Below, one piece after another: positions 1 through 7,255 of a stretch of DNA of 13,379 bases (position 1 is its first letter; every line of letters starts with the position of its first letter). Source of the DNA: DASPWW01 sp035637595 (GTDB lineage: Bacteria > Actinomycetota > Thermoleophilia > Solirubrobacterales > 70-9); contig DASPWW010000086.1 in NCBI GenBank assembly GCA_035637595.1, positions 1-13,379 on the forward strand. The letters run 5' to 3'. The notes beneath the pieces were generated by a model. It was not told the origin of the DNA. It did not search any database and saw only the letters and a program-made list of their open reading frames with translations. The translations under genes were made by a program, and so were the position numbers.

Positions 1-462
1 GAGCTCGATGCGCTCGTCCCACGGCAGCGCCGTGCGGCCGTTGACCTGCGCCCAGCCGGTGATCCCCGGCTTGACCTCGAGGCGGCGGCGCTGGCGCGGC
101 GTGTAGCGATCGACCTGGGGCTCGATCGTGGGCCGCGGCCCTACGATCGCCATCTCGCCGCGCAGCACGTTGACGAGGTTGGGGATCTCGTCGAGCGACA
201 GGCGCCGCAGCAGCGCGCCGACTCGCGTGACGCGGGGATCGTCGGCGGCGAGGGGCGTCCCGATCCCAACCGGGTCCGAGCCCTCGACCATGGTGCGCAG
301 CTTGTAGAGCTCGAAGAGCCGGCCACCCTTGCCGACCCGCCTCTGGCGGTAGAGCGCAGGCCCGCGCGTCTCGATCCGGATCGCGACCATCGCGGGGAGC
401 AGGAGCGGCGACAGCAGCAGCAGGCATAGCGCAGCGATCACGATGTCGAACGCCCGGCTCAC
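1..462 (-). CDS. Undecaprenyl-phosphate sugar-1-phosphate transferase (bacterial sugar transferase family), C-terminus cut by window edge
   Basis: This is a monotopic phosphoglycosyl transferase that would start glycan assembly by moving a sugar-1-phosphate from a UDP-sugar to undecaprenyl phosphate on the inner membrane face. I translated 154 codons from GTG at 462; the frame is open to base 1, and full-length short-form relatives are about 200 residues. A single hydrophobic segment (about residues 5-28) carries the Ser-Pro break typical of the re-entrant helix. Family motifs follow in order: KLRTM (54-58), the catalytic Asp-Glu dyad in LSLDEIPNL (D91-E92), GEMAIVGPRP (102-111) and PGITGWAQVNGR (132-143). 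It lacks the four-helix N-terminal domain of WbaP/WcaJ-type enzymes, so it is the short PglC-like form. The start codon overlaps the upstream GT2 stop as GTGA, so the two are probably translationally coupled. The sugar it transfers cannot be read from sequence. Confidence 0.93.
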   Translation of the reverse strand, partial: MSRAFDIVIAALCLLLLSPLLLPAMVAIRIETRGPALYRQRRVGKGGRLFELYKLRTMVEGSDPVGIGTPLAADDPRVTRVGALLRRLSLDEIPNLVNVLRGEMAIVGPRPTIEPQVDRYTPRQRRRLEVKPGITGWAQVNGRTALPWDERIEL

Positions 463-1586
463 CGGGTCCCCTCGGCCTTCTCCCACGCCCGCGGCACCCT
501 GCCCCGCATCCTGTCCCAGAGCCCCAGCGCCACCGAGGCCGTGACGAGGACGTAGTAGCGCGCGAGACGCAGCGGCCGCAGCGGCAGCAGCGGGGCGAGC
601 GCCGCCGCGAGCAGGAACGCCGCCTGGGCGGCGAGCGTCACCCGGTAGACGGCGCCCTGGCCAACGAGGGCGACGTTGGTCGCCAGGGTGACGAGATGGA
701 GCAGCCAGGACGCGTAGCGGAGCACCCGGTGGGAGTAGATCTCGAACGCGTACATCGGGCCGTAGCCGCGGATCGACAGCATCCCGTCGCGAAGCACGAT
801 CCCCCACAGGCCGCTCATCATCCGCCGCTTGCGCGCGAACTCGCCGCGCAGGGTCGGAACCATGCGCTCCTCGGCGACCGCGTCGGGCGCGTACAGCGCG
901 CGGCGTCCGCGCTTGACGAGCTCGAACGGAAACGAGAGGTCGTGGCTGCGCGACGGGTCGAGCACGATGTACGCGTCGCGCCGCACCGCGTAGATCGCCC
1001 CGTTGCCGGCAGTTATCCCACCGAGCCGCGACTCGAGCCCGCGGACCGCCATCTCGTAGCGCCAGTAGGTGCCCTCCTCGTTCGAGCCGCCGGCGGTGGT
1101 GAAGCGCACCTGGCCGCAGACGTAGCCGACCCGGGGGTCGGCGAACGGCGCCACGAGGCGGCGCAGGGCGTCCGGCGCCCAGAACGCGTTCGCGTCCGAG
1201 AACGCCAGCACGTCACCGCGGGTGCGCGCCGCAGCCGCGTTCTGCGCCGCGATCTTGCCGCCCCGGCCGAGGTCGAGCACGAGGTCGGCGCCCGCCTCGC
1301 GCGCCAGCTCGACGGTGCGGTCGGTGGACCCGTCGGAGGCGACGATCAGCTCGAGGCGCTCGCGCGGATAATCGAGCGCGAGGGCGTTGCGCACCTTGCG
1401 CTCGATCACGGCCTCCTCGTCGTGGGCGGCGACGATCAGCGATACGTGGGGCGGCTCGACATCCGGCGCCCGCGCCCCGGGCTGCCCGCGCAGGCGCACG
1501 ATCGCCCAGAGCGCCGCCGGATAGGTGACGTGGGTGTGGACCAGCAGGGCGACCGAGGCCCAGAAGACGATCTCGAGGAACAGCAT
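459..1586 (-). CDS. Membrane-anchored family 2 glycosyltransferase (hyaluronan/cellulose synthase-like)
   Basis: A 375-residue membrane glycosyltransferase with a GT-A fold that probably adds or polymerises sugars at the cytoplasmic membrane face. It has an N-terminal helix (about 3-29), then the GT2 domain: SLIVAAHDEE (49-58), ASDGSTDRT (83-91) for nucleotide binding, the acidic site FSDAN (129-133), an acceptor-loop-like GGITAGNGAIYAVRRDAY (189-206), then HDLSFPFELVKRG (215-227). Two or three C-terminal helices follow (about 291-357). The usual QxxRW motif of processive synthases is not present; the region where it would lie reads RKRRMMSGLW (252-261), so processivity is doubtful. I chose ATG at 1586, eight bases after the upstream GT4 stop. 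A longer frame from 1652 exists, but its 22 extra codons overlap that gene and look non-native. No clear Shine-Dalgarno is visible. It lies in an operon with the GT4 upstream and the sugar transferase downstream. Confidence 0.9.
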   Translation of the reverse strand: MLFLEIVFWASVALLVHTHVTYPAALWAIVRLRGQPGARAPDVEPPHVSLIVAAHDEEAVIERKVRNALALDYPRERLELIVASDGSTDRTVELAREAGADLVLDLGRGGKIAAQNAAAARTRGDVLAFSDANAFWAPDALRRLVAPFADPRVGYVCGQVRFTTAGGSNEEGTYWRYEMAVRGLESRLGGITAGNGAIYAVRRDAYIVLDPSRSHDLSFPFELVKRGRRALYAPDAVAEERMVPTLRGEFARKRRMMSGLWGIVLRDGMLSIRGYGPMYAFEIYSHRVLRYASWLLHLVTLATNVALVGQGAVYRVTLAAQAAFLLAAALAPLLPLRPLRLARYYVLVTASVALGLWDRMRGRVPRAWEKAEGTR

Positions 1587-1594
1587 CGCCGTGA

Positions 1595-2701
1595 TTATCG
1601 AGACAGAAGCTCGCGGTAGAGATCGAGCGTCTGCTTCCCGATCGCATCCCACGAGTAGGGCCCCCGGGCGGCCACGCTTGCGGCGGCGGCGAGCCGGTCG
1701 CGTTCGGCGGGATCGGAGACCAGCTCCGCGAGCGCGGCGGCGAGCGCGGCGGTGTCCTCCGGCGGAACGAGGCGGGCCGCGCCGTGGCGCTCCGCCAGCT
1801 CGGTGAAGCCGCCCACGGCGCTCAGCACCAGCGGCTTGCCGAACGCGAGCCCCGTGTAGAGGACACCCGACTGCTCGATGTCGCGATACGGCAGCACGAC
1901 GATGTCGGCACGGCGGAAGTAAGCGGGGATCTCAGGGTCGGGTATGAAGCGCGGGATGATGCGGACCGTCCCCGGCGCGCGGTCGGCGAGCTCGCGCAGC
2001 GGCTCGACCGGCATCCGCGGCATTCCCGCGATCCACAGCTCGGCGCCCTCGACGTCGCGGAACGCCTCGAGCAGGACGTCGATGCCCTTGTAGGGCCGCA
2101 GCAGGCCGAAGAACAGGATCACCGGGCCCTCCACCGCGGCGAGGTCGCCCGGCAGCGGGACCTCGTCGGGCAGCCGCGTCAGGTAATCGAACGCGCCGTG
2201 CGGGATGACGTGGACGCGGTCGGGGTCGAGCCCCACGTCATCGTGAAGTCGCGCGGCACCGTGCGCCGTGTGGGCGACGACGGCATCGAAGCGCGACAGC
2301 AGGTTGCGCTGCCGGCGCACCCCCAGCCGGCCCCTCGGAAGCGGGTAGTGGAGCGTGAAGACGCGCGGGCGCTCCGGCGGCAGAACGAGCGCATCGACGT
2401 CGGGCACCGTGAGCCACTGCCAGTGGACGAGCTCGGGGTGCGCGGCGCGGCGGAAGCGCATCATGTCCGGGACGTGCTCGGCGAGCTTGAAGGCGCGGCG
2501 CGCCGGGGCGTCGAGTCCTCGCCTCGCCGTGCGGCGGTAGAACGCCTCCGTGACGCGGTAGCCGTCCTCGCGCGGCGCCGGGCCGTAGAGGAAACGGCTC
2601 GTGACCAGCTCGACGTCGGCGCCGGCGCGCGCCAGCGCCGCGCACAGCGCGTGGTCGTATGGCGGCGTGAACGCCGAGGGATCGACGATCTGGACCCGCA
2701 T
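1595..2701 (-). CDS. Family 4 glycosyltransferase (GT-B fold)
   Basis: A soluble or peripheral 368-residue GT4 enzyme that would add a sugar from a nucleotide donor to the lipid-linked glycan. The N-terminal Rossmann half begins MRVQIVDPSAFTPPYDHAL (1-19), and VIPHGAFD lies at the domain junction (165-172). The C-terminal half has FFGLLRPYKGIDVLLEAF (197-214), ELWIAGMP (221-228) and PYRDIEQSGVLYTGLAFG (271-288). The donor-site pattern keeps an acidic residue (E276) and the SGVL segment, but the second Glu of the classical E-x7-E motif is replaced (GLAFGKP). This variant occurs in GT4 subgroups. It is the first gene of the left minus-strand block and starts with ATG at 2701, only 11 bases from the start of the divergent GT2, so its promoter must lie within that neighbour. 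Donor and linkage cannot be assigned. Confidence 0.92.
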   Translation of the reverse strand: MRVQIVDPSAFTPPYDHALCAALARAGADVELVTSRFLYGPAPREDGYRVTEAFYRRTARRGLDAPARRAFKLAEHVPDMMRFRRAAHPELVHWQWLTVPDVDALVLPPERPRVFTLHYPLPRGRLGVRRQRNLLSRFDAVVAHTAHGAARLHDDVGLDPDRVHVIPHGAFDYLTRLPDEVPLPGDLAAVEGPVILFFGLLRPYKGIDVLLEAFRDVEGAELWIAGMPRMPVEPLRELADRAPGTVRIIPRFIPDPEIPAYFRRADIVVLPYRDIEQSGVLYTGLAFGKPLVLSAVGGFTELAERHGAARLVPPEDTAALAAALAELVSDPAERDRLAAAASVAARGPYSWDAIGKQTLDLYRELLSR

Positions 2702-2712
2702 CGGCGACGATT
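2702..2712. promoter_or_regulatory. 11-bp gap between divergent glycosyltransferase starts
   Basis: Only 11 bases separate the ATG at 2701 (minus) from the GTG at 2713 (plus). The gap is too short for two promoters or two ribosome sites, so each gene's signals must lie inside the other's first codons. On the minus strand CACAAT ends eight bases before the ATG and could be a weak -10. I see nothing similar for the plus-strand gene. Confidence 0.3.
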
Positions 2713-3672
2713 GTGGCCGACTTGGCGGTCCGGCTCTCCTACTGCGTCGTCAACACGAACGGGCGCGAGCACCTGCTCGCCTGCCTGGAGGCGATCCGCG
2801 ACACGCATCCGGAGGGAGTCGAGCACGAGGTCACGGTGCTCGACAACGCCTCCGACGACGGCTCCGCGGACGCGGTTCGCGGGCTCGACATGGAAGTCCG
2901 CCTGACCGAGCGCACGACCCGGGCCGGCAAGGCCGAGAACGACACGACGCTGCTGCGCGAAGCGCGCGGCGAGTACTGCCTGCTGCTCAACGAGGACTCC
3001 GAGCTGCGTCCCGGCGCCACGGCGGCGCTGCTCGCGGCGCTCGAAGCCGACCCCGGGGCGGCCGCCGCGGGCGCCCAGCTCCTCAGCCCGAGCGGCGAGC
3101 CCCAGCCCTGTGCGTGGCGCCTCCCGGGCATCGGCACCGCGCTCGCCGGGGCGCTCTTCCTGCATCGCCTCGTGACCGTCCAGAGCGGTGGCACCGACAC
3201 GCGCGCCGTCGGCTGGGTGCAGTCGAGCGCGATGCTCGTGCGCCGCGCCGCCGCCGAGCAGATCGGCTACCTCGACCCCGCGTTCTTCGTCTACTCCGAC
3301 GAGACCGACTTCGCCAAGCGCCTCGGCGACGCCGGGTGGCGTGTGCTGTACGTCCCCGCCGCGCGCGCCGTGCACCACGAGCAACTCGCCACCGACCCGA
3401 ACGCCGGCGAGCGCCGCGTCGTCGAGTTTCACCGCAATCGCGACCTCTACGTGCGTAAGCACCATGGGGCGGTCGCGGCGTTCGGGGTTCGGGTCCTGAC
3501 GGCTTGGACCTACGCGCTACGCGCGCTCGCCGCGCTCGTCCTACCCGGCCGCGACGCGAGCTGGTACTGGCTACACGCGCGGCAGGCTCTGATACCCGGG
3601 CGCGGGGAGGGGCTGGGCGAGGCGGCGGCGGCGTACAACCGGACGCTGGAGGAGGGTCGAGCCAACATCTGA
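2713..3672 (+). CDS. Family 2 glycosyltransferase, rhamnosyltransferase-like (WbbL-type)
   Basis: A 319-residue GT2 of the kind often annotated as rhamnosyl- or dTDP-sugar transferase; it would extend the glycan in the cytoplasm. It shows YCVVNTNGREHLLACLEAI (10-28), TVLDNASDDGSADAVR (41-56) for nucleotide binding, LLLNEDSEL (90-98) where NED supplies the metal-binding acidic site, WVQSSAMLVRRAA (168-180) and the acceptor-base region FFVYSDETDFAKRL (191-204). In WbbL-like proteins the last motif is usually Y-x-ED-x-D; here it reads YSDETD. The C-terminal part (about 252-290) is moderately hydrophobic and could associate with the membrane. The GTG at 2713 gives the most complete domain; an in-frame TTG three codons later is an alternative. 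It is the only plus-strand gene within the glycan block, divergent from the GT4 on its left and tail to tail with the flippase, 19 bp away. Confidence 0.92.
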   Translation: MADLAVRLSYCVVNTNGREHLLACLEAIRDTHPEGVEHEVTVLDNASDDGSADAVRGLDMEVRLTERTTRAGKAENDTTLLREARGEYCLLLNEDSELRPGATAALLAALEADPGAAAAGAQLLSPSGEPQPCAWRLPGIGTALAGALFLHRLVTVQSGGTDTRAVGWVQSSAMLVRRAAAEQIGYLDPAFFVYSDETDFAKRLGDAGWRVLYVPAARAVHHEQLATDPNAGERRVVEFHRNRDLYVRKHHGAVAAFGVRVLTAWTYALRALAALVLPGRDASWYWLHARQALIPGRGEGLGEAAAAYNRTLEEGRANI

Positions 3673-3691
3673 TGCTTCTGGCCCGGCGACC

Positions 3692-5275
3692 TCAGGCCGA
3701 TCCGCCGCGGTCCTCGTCGCGGGCCTCGGCGACGTAGACCTCTGACGTCAAACGTGGGCGTCGGCCCTCCTCACCCAGCCCGGGTTCCGTGACGGGCTCG
3801 ACCGGCGCCTCGCGCAAGGCCCGCAGCCGCTCCAGCACGGCGCGTGGGCTCAGCATCCTGCCGATCGCCGAGCGTTCCTCGGCGGTCGGGAAACCCGCCG
3901 CCCACAGCACGAGCGGATACGCGAGCCACACCGCGATGCGGCTGACCAAACCGATCGCCCCCCCGGTGGGCAGCAGCAGCTCACCGGCGGCGACGAGCGA
4001 CGACGCGACAGCGAACAGGAGGGCCAGGCGCCCCCACTCGTACGGGACCGGAAAGAGGCGCTGGGTGAACGCGTACATCAAGACGAGCACGACGAGATAC
4101 GAGGCGACGAGCGCGAGCGCCGCCCCGACGATCCCCAGCGGCGGTATCAGCACGAGGTTGAGGACGATGTTGGCGGCCGTCGCCACGACGGTCGCGGGGA
4201 AGTTGTACTCCGTGCGGCCGGTGCGTCCCAGGATCACGACGAGCACCAGGTAGAGGGCGTAGAGAGTCATCCCCGCGGTCAGCAGCCCGATCGCCTCGTG
4301 GGCCTCGAAGAACTCCGGCGCAGCGAGCGCGCGGACGATCCAGCGCGACAGCAGCCACATGCCCACCACCACGAACGTGCAGACCGCCATGAACCAGGTG
4401 ACGATCAACGAGTAGGCGCGCCGCGCTTCGTCGTCGTCCTCGATCGAGTAGGCGAGCGGCGGCCAGGCGAGCTGGAATCCGCGCACGAGCACGTTGATCG
4501 CCTGGGCGAACTTGATCGCCAGCGAGTAGAGCCCCGCCTCCGCGAGGCCGGCAAAGCGCACCAGCAGGATGCGGTCGATGAAGTTGAGCGAGTAGAGCGA
4601 CAGCTCGGCGGGCATCGTCGGCAAGCCAAAGCGCACCAGCCGGCCGAGCAGCGGCAGGTCCGGTAGCAGCGACAGCCGGCGGCGCTGGTCGACCGCCAGC
4701 CAGCCGAGGAAGGGAAGCGCGGCGCCGAAGGTCCCCAGCAGCAGACCCTCCGCCCCGAGGTCCTCGAGCACGACGAACCACACGGTGGCCGGGATCGCGA
4801 CGAGGGTGTTGGCCATCGTGAACACGAAGTAGGCCCGGGCGCGCTCGTCGACGCGCAGCAGGGCGATCAGGTACTCGTAGAGCGTCAGCACCCAGAGTCC
4901 TCCGATCGCGATTCGCGCCAGCTCGGCGTCGGGGCGGTCCAGCAATGCCTCGGAGATCGGCTCGGCGAAGGCGAGCGCGATCGCGGCCCCGAGCGCCGTC
5001 GTCCAGAACAGCGACGCGAAGCCCGTGCGCACGACCTCGTCGGGATCCTCGTCGGCGATGTAGTAGAAGCGCAGCAGCGCCTCGATCACGCCGAACCGGA
5101 TGATGATGCTCGACGCGATCACCGCGACGATCATCACCTCCGCCGCGCCGTAGTCCGACGGGGTCAGGTACCGCGTATACAGCGGCAGCAGCAGGACCGC
5201 GATCAGCTTCGAGAGGATGCTCGCCGCCGTGTAGGCGGCGCCGGTGGTAGCGAGGCGGCGGAGGTGGGAGAGCAC
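3692..5275 (-). CDS. Oligosaccharide flippase family protein (Wzx-like)
   Basis: A multi-pass membrane protein of the polysaccharide-transport (MOP/MVF-type) superfamily that would flip undecaprenyl-linked oligosaccharide across the inner membrane. After a short basic N-terminus it has the family-typical first helices with AASILSKLIAVLLLPLYTRY and LTPSDYGAAEVMIVA, and about 12-14 hydrophobic helices in total. A polar tail of about 50 residues follows, rich in Glu, Arg and Pro, and probably cytoplasmic. I chose GTG at 5275 (527 residues), four bases after the stop of the Wzy-like gene. A GTG at 5329 would add 18 Pro/Arg-rich residues and overlap that gene by 50 bp. Neither start has a visible Shine-Dalgarno, so the choice is uncertain. 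It follows directly on the polymerase gene, as expected of a Wzx/Wzy pair, and ends 19 bp from the convergent GT2. Confidence 0.92.
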   Translation of the reverse strand: MLSHLRRLATTGAAYTAASILSKLIAVLLLPLYTRYLTPSDYGAAEVMIVAVIASSIIIRFGVIEALLRFYYIADEDPDEVVRTGFASLFWTTALGAAIALAFAEPISEALLDRPDAELARIAIGGLWVLTLYEYLIALLRVDERARAYFVFTMANTLVAIPATVWFVVLEDLGAEGLLLGTFGAALPFLGWLAVDQRRRLSLLPDLPLLGRLVRFGLPTMPAELSLYSLNFIDRILLVRFAGLAEAGLYSLAIKFAQAINVLVRGFQLAWPPLAYSIEDDDEARRAYSLIVTWFMAVCTFVVVGMWLLSRWIVRALAAPEFFEAHEAIGLLTAGMTLYALYLVLVVILGRTGRTEYNFPATVVATAANIVLNLVLIPPLGIVGAALALVASYLVVLVLMYAFTQRLFPVPYEWGRLALLFAVASSLVAAGELLLPTGGAIGLVSRIAVWLAYPLVLWAAGFPTAEERSAIGRMLSPRAVLERLRALREAPVEPVTEPGLGEEGRRPRLTSEVYVAEARDEDRGGSA

Positions 5276-5279
5276 GGGA

Positions 5280-6803
5280 CTAGCCGGCCGCCGGGGCCGG
5301 CCGCGGGGGGGTGGGCTGGACGCGGTCACGGGCCGGCGCCGGCGAGACGGCGGCGACGGGGTGCCGCGCGAGCGCCAGCCCGGTGGCGACGAGCGCCCAC
5401 GTGACCGGGTCGATCAGCAGGCCCGCGTACGCCAGGCTGTGGACGACCAGCCCGGCGAAGCACGCGACGAGCGCCGAGCGGGCCACGGGGATCCGAGCCG
5501 GCACGGCCAGCAGCGCCCCGACGGCCGCCGCGAGGAGCAGCAGGTAAGGCGCGATTCCGACGATGCCCTGCTCGGCGGCGACGGTGACGGGCTCGGTATG
5601 CGATATCGCGCCCGTCCCCACCGCATCCTCGGGAAAGCGGCGCTGGAACTCGACCTGGAACGACCCCGATCCGTATCCGGCCAGGGGCCGGTCGCCCGCC
5701 AGCTCGAGCCCGCCGCGCACCAGGCTGGCCCGGCCGCTGGAGCGTATGTCGAGCGACTTGATCGAGTTGAGGTCGGCACCGCTGGCCGCCAGCAGGACCC
5801 CACCGGCAAGCGCCGCGGCGGCGATCCCGACGATCGCCCAGCGCGCGCCCCAGCGCATCGCGGCCAGCGCGAGCAGACCGGCGAGCAGGGCGACGAGGCT
5901 CGACTGCGAGAACGTCAACGCGATCGCAACCAGGAGCACGGCGCAAGCCCCGCCCGCCGCCCAGGCCCGGCGCGCTTCACGCGCCCACACCATGTACGCG
6001 CTGAGCGCGAGCATCACCAGCATCAGGTAGCGGCCGAGGATGTTGGGGTCCCAGAACAGGGAGTTCACCCGGAAGTAGGTGTGGACCTCGTTGGCGGCGA
6101 TCACCTCGGGGTTCCAGAACACCTCGCCGACGGCGAACTGGCCGAATGCGACAAGCGCGAAGAGCAGAGCTTCGCCGACCGCGACCGCGAGCACCCCGAC
6201 GAGAATGCGCGGCGTCCAGCGCGCCCGCACGAGCAGCGTGAAGAGGACCGCGAAGGGGACGAAGAAGAAGCAGACGTTCTCGACCGCCCTGGAGAAGTCG
6301 TCGGAGTAGGCGCTCTGGACGGCGTAGAGGACGAGGAAGCCGCCGAGCAGCCACGGCAGCCACCGAACCGCGAGCTCCAGCCACTCCCCGCTCAGCGTCG
6401 GGACGGGAGCCCGATCGTCGCCCTGCTTTCGCCAGGCTTCGGAGCTGACCGCAAGGGCCCCTCCGGCGATCACCGCGTAGAGCGGGACGAGCAGATTCGC
6501 ATCGTCCCCTCCCAGGTCCACCGGGACGCGGAAGGCAAGCGCGGCGAAGGCGAGCACGGGTAGAGCGTCCGGCCAGCGGCGCAGCATCGAGGCGACGATC
6601 CCGATCGCGGCGAGCGCCGCGATCGCAAGCGCCGCCACGTGGCCGGGGCTTTCGCGCAGGTCGACGAAGCGCGCCGTGTCCCAGACATCGCCCGCGACGA
6701 CGACCGGCGCCAGCGCCAGGGCGACGAGCATCGCCACGGCGCGCGTGCGACCGCCCGCGACGAGCGCGACGGCCGCGGCGGCGGACGCAGCAATCAGGCC
6801 CAC
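5280..6803 (-). CDS. O-antigen ligase/polymerase family membrane protein (Wzy/WaaL-like)
   Basis: A 507-residue polytopic membrane protein of the O-antigen ligase family (Wzy_C domain), likely to polymerise flipped repeat units or ligate them to an acceptor on the outer face of the membrane. Around a dozen hydrophobic helices surround a hydrophilic loop at about 341-410. That loop holds the recognisable pattern: FSQSSLVALLAGLLAL (298-313), SGRASLVRGGLELAGDRPL (356-374), the glycine-rich GYGSGSF (376-382) and SHTEPVTVAAEQGIVGI (401-417). The conserved Arg (R358 or R363) and H402 match the family's functional Arg and His. The more usual SHN is SHT here. The C-terminus is Pro/Arg-rich. It starts with GTG at 6803, 20 bases after the FlgD-Ig gene; no closer in-frame start is available. 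Polymerase and ligase cannot be told apart by motif. The adjacent flippase and absence of lipid A genes favour polymerase. Confidence 0.88.
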   Translation of the reverse strand: MGLIAASAAAAVALVAGGRTRAVAMLVALALAPVVVAGDVWDTARFVDLRESPGHVAALAIAALAAIGIVASMLRRWPDALPVLAFAALAFRVPVDLGGDDANLLVPLYAVIAGGALAVSSEAWRKQGDDRAPVPTLSGEWLELAVRWLPWLLGGFLVLYAVQSAYSDDFSRAVENVCFFFVPFAVLFTLLVRARWTPRILVGVLAVAVGEALLFALVAFGQFAVGEVFWNPEVIAANEVHTYFRVNSLFWDPNILGRYLMLVMLALSAYMVWAREARRAWAAGGACAVLLVAIALTFSQSSLVALLAGLLALAAMRWGARWAIVGIAAAALAGGVLLAASGADLNSIKSLDIRSSGRASLVRGGLELAGDRPLAGYGSGSFQVEFQRRFPEDAVGTGAISHTEPVTVAAEQGIVGIAPYLLLLAAAVGALLAVPARIPVARSALVACFAGLVVHSLAYAGLLIDPVTWALVATGLALARHPVAAVSPAPARDRVQPTPPRPAPAAG

Positions 6804-6823
6804 CCACGCCAGCGGCTCCGAGA

Positions 6824-7246
6824 TCAGCTCCCACCCCCCCGCAGCAGCACGCTCTCCTCGGGCAGGATGTCGCGGTCCTGGTCGCGCAGCAGGAACTCGG
6901 CCCGGTAGTGCCCCCGCGGCACCCTCTCACCGGACTCGTCGCGCCCGTCCCAGTAGAAGACGTAGACGCGCTCGCCGCCTTCCAGCTCACCGCCGTCGAG
7001 CAGCGTCGCGACCGGCTGATCGTCGCGATCGACGATCCTGATCACCGCGTCGTCGGAATCCTTGCGCATCCGGAACTCGACCTCGACCCGGTGCTTGTTG
7101 GTCGCCCTGTTGCCCGTGACCCGGGTGACCCGCGCCAGGTCGAGCACGACGCCGTCGAGGCGCACCTGCTGGATCGCCGCGAGCGCCGCCAGCGCCGCCA
7201 GCGCCAGGGTGCAGAACAGGATCGCGGCGAGGCGGCCGGGCGCCAC
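6824..7246 (-). CDS. Small membrane-anchored protein with FlgD-like Ig domain, function unknown
   Basis: A 140-residue protein with an N-terminal hydrophobic helix (about 6-25) that is either a membrane anchor or an uncleaved signal, followed by a predicted extracytoplasmic beta domain. The domain ends in VFYWDGRDESGERVPRGHY (96-114), which fits the W-D-G-x-D-x-x-G-x-x-x-P-x-G-x-Y signature of the FlgD Ig-like fold. That fold is common at bacterial surfaces and is not restricted to flagella; there are no flagellar genes here. Preceding strands include HRVEVEFRMRKDSDDAVIR (52-70). I see no enzymatic motif. It starts with GTG at 7246, nine bases after the LytR_C gene stop, and precedes the polymerase by 20 bases, so it sits inside the operon. 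A role in presenting or anchoring the polysaccharide, or as an accessory to the polymerase, is a guess from position. Confidence 0.8.
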   Translation of the reverse strand: MAPGRLAAILFCTLALAALAALAAIQQVRLDGVVLDLARVTRVTGNRATNKHRVEVEFRMRKDSDDAVIRIVDRDDQPVATLLDGGELEGGERVYVFYWDGRDESGERVPRGHYRAEFLLRDQDRDILPEESVLLRGGGS

Positions 7247-7255
7247 CGGAGTTAC

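Noticed and set aside
1587..1652. The longer GT2 start at 1652
   Set aside because: The 22 extra residues overlap the 3' end of the GT4 gene and precede a natural N-terminal membrane helix that starts at the ATG at 1586.
1784..2905. A 373-codon plus-strand open frame opposite the GT4 and into the GT2
   Set aside because: It overlaps two genes with clear glycosyltransferase motifs, and its own translation has no recognisable domain.
2461..3465. A 334-codon minus-strand open frame opposite the plus-strand GT2
   Set aside because: No motif in the translation, and the plus strand holds an intact GT2 with all expected motifs.
3673..3720. A possible bidirectional terminator between the convergent GT2 and flippase genes
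   Set aside because: Only an imperfect stem (GCCCGGCGAC against GTCGCGGGC, with a bulge) is present, much of it inside the flippase coding end, with no T-run. Not strong enough to call.
5276..5329. The longer flippase start at GTG 5329
   Set aside because: It adds 18 Pro/Arg-rich residues and overlaps the upstream gene by 50 bp; the GTG at 5275 lies just after the stop. Not excluded, only less likely.
5244..6563. A 439-codon plus-strand open frame opposite the Wzy-like gene
   Set aside because: Low-complexity Arg/Glu/Gly-rich translation with no motif, lying opposite a well-supported membrane protein gene.
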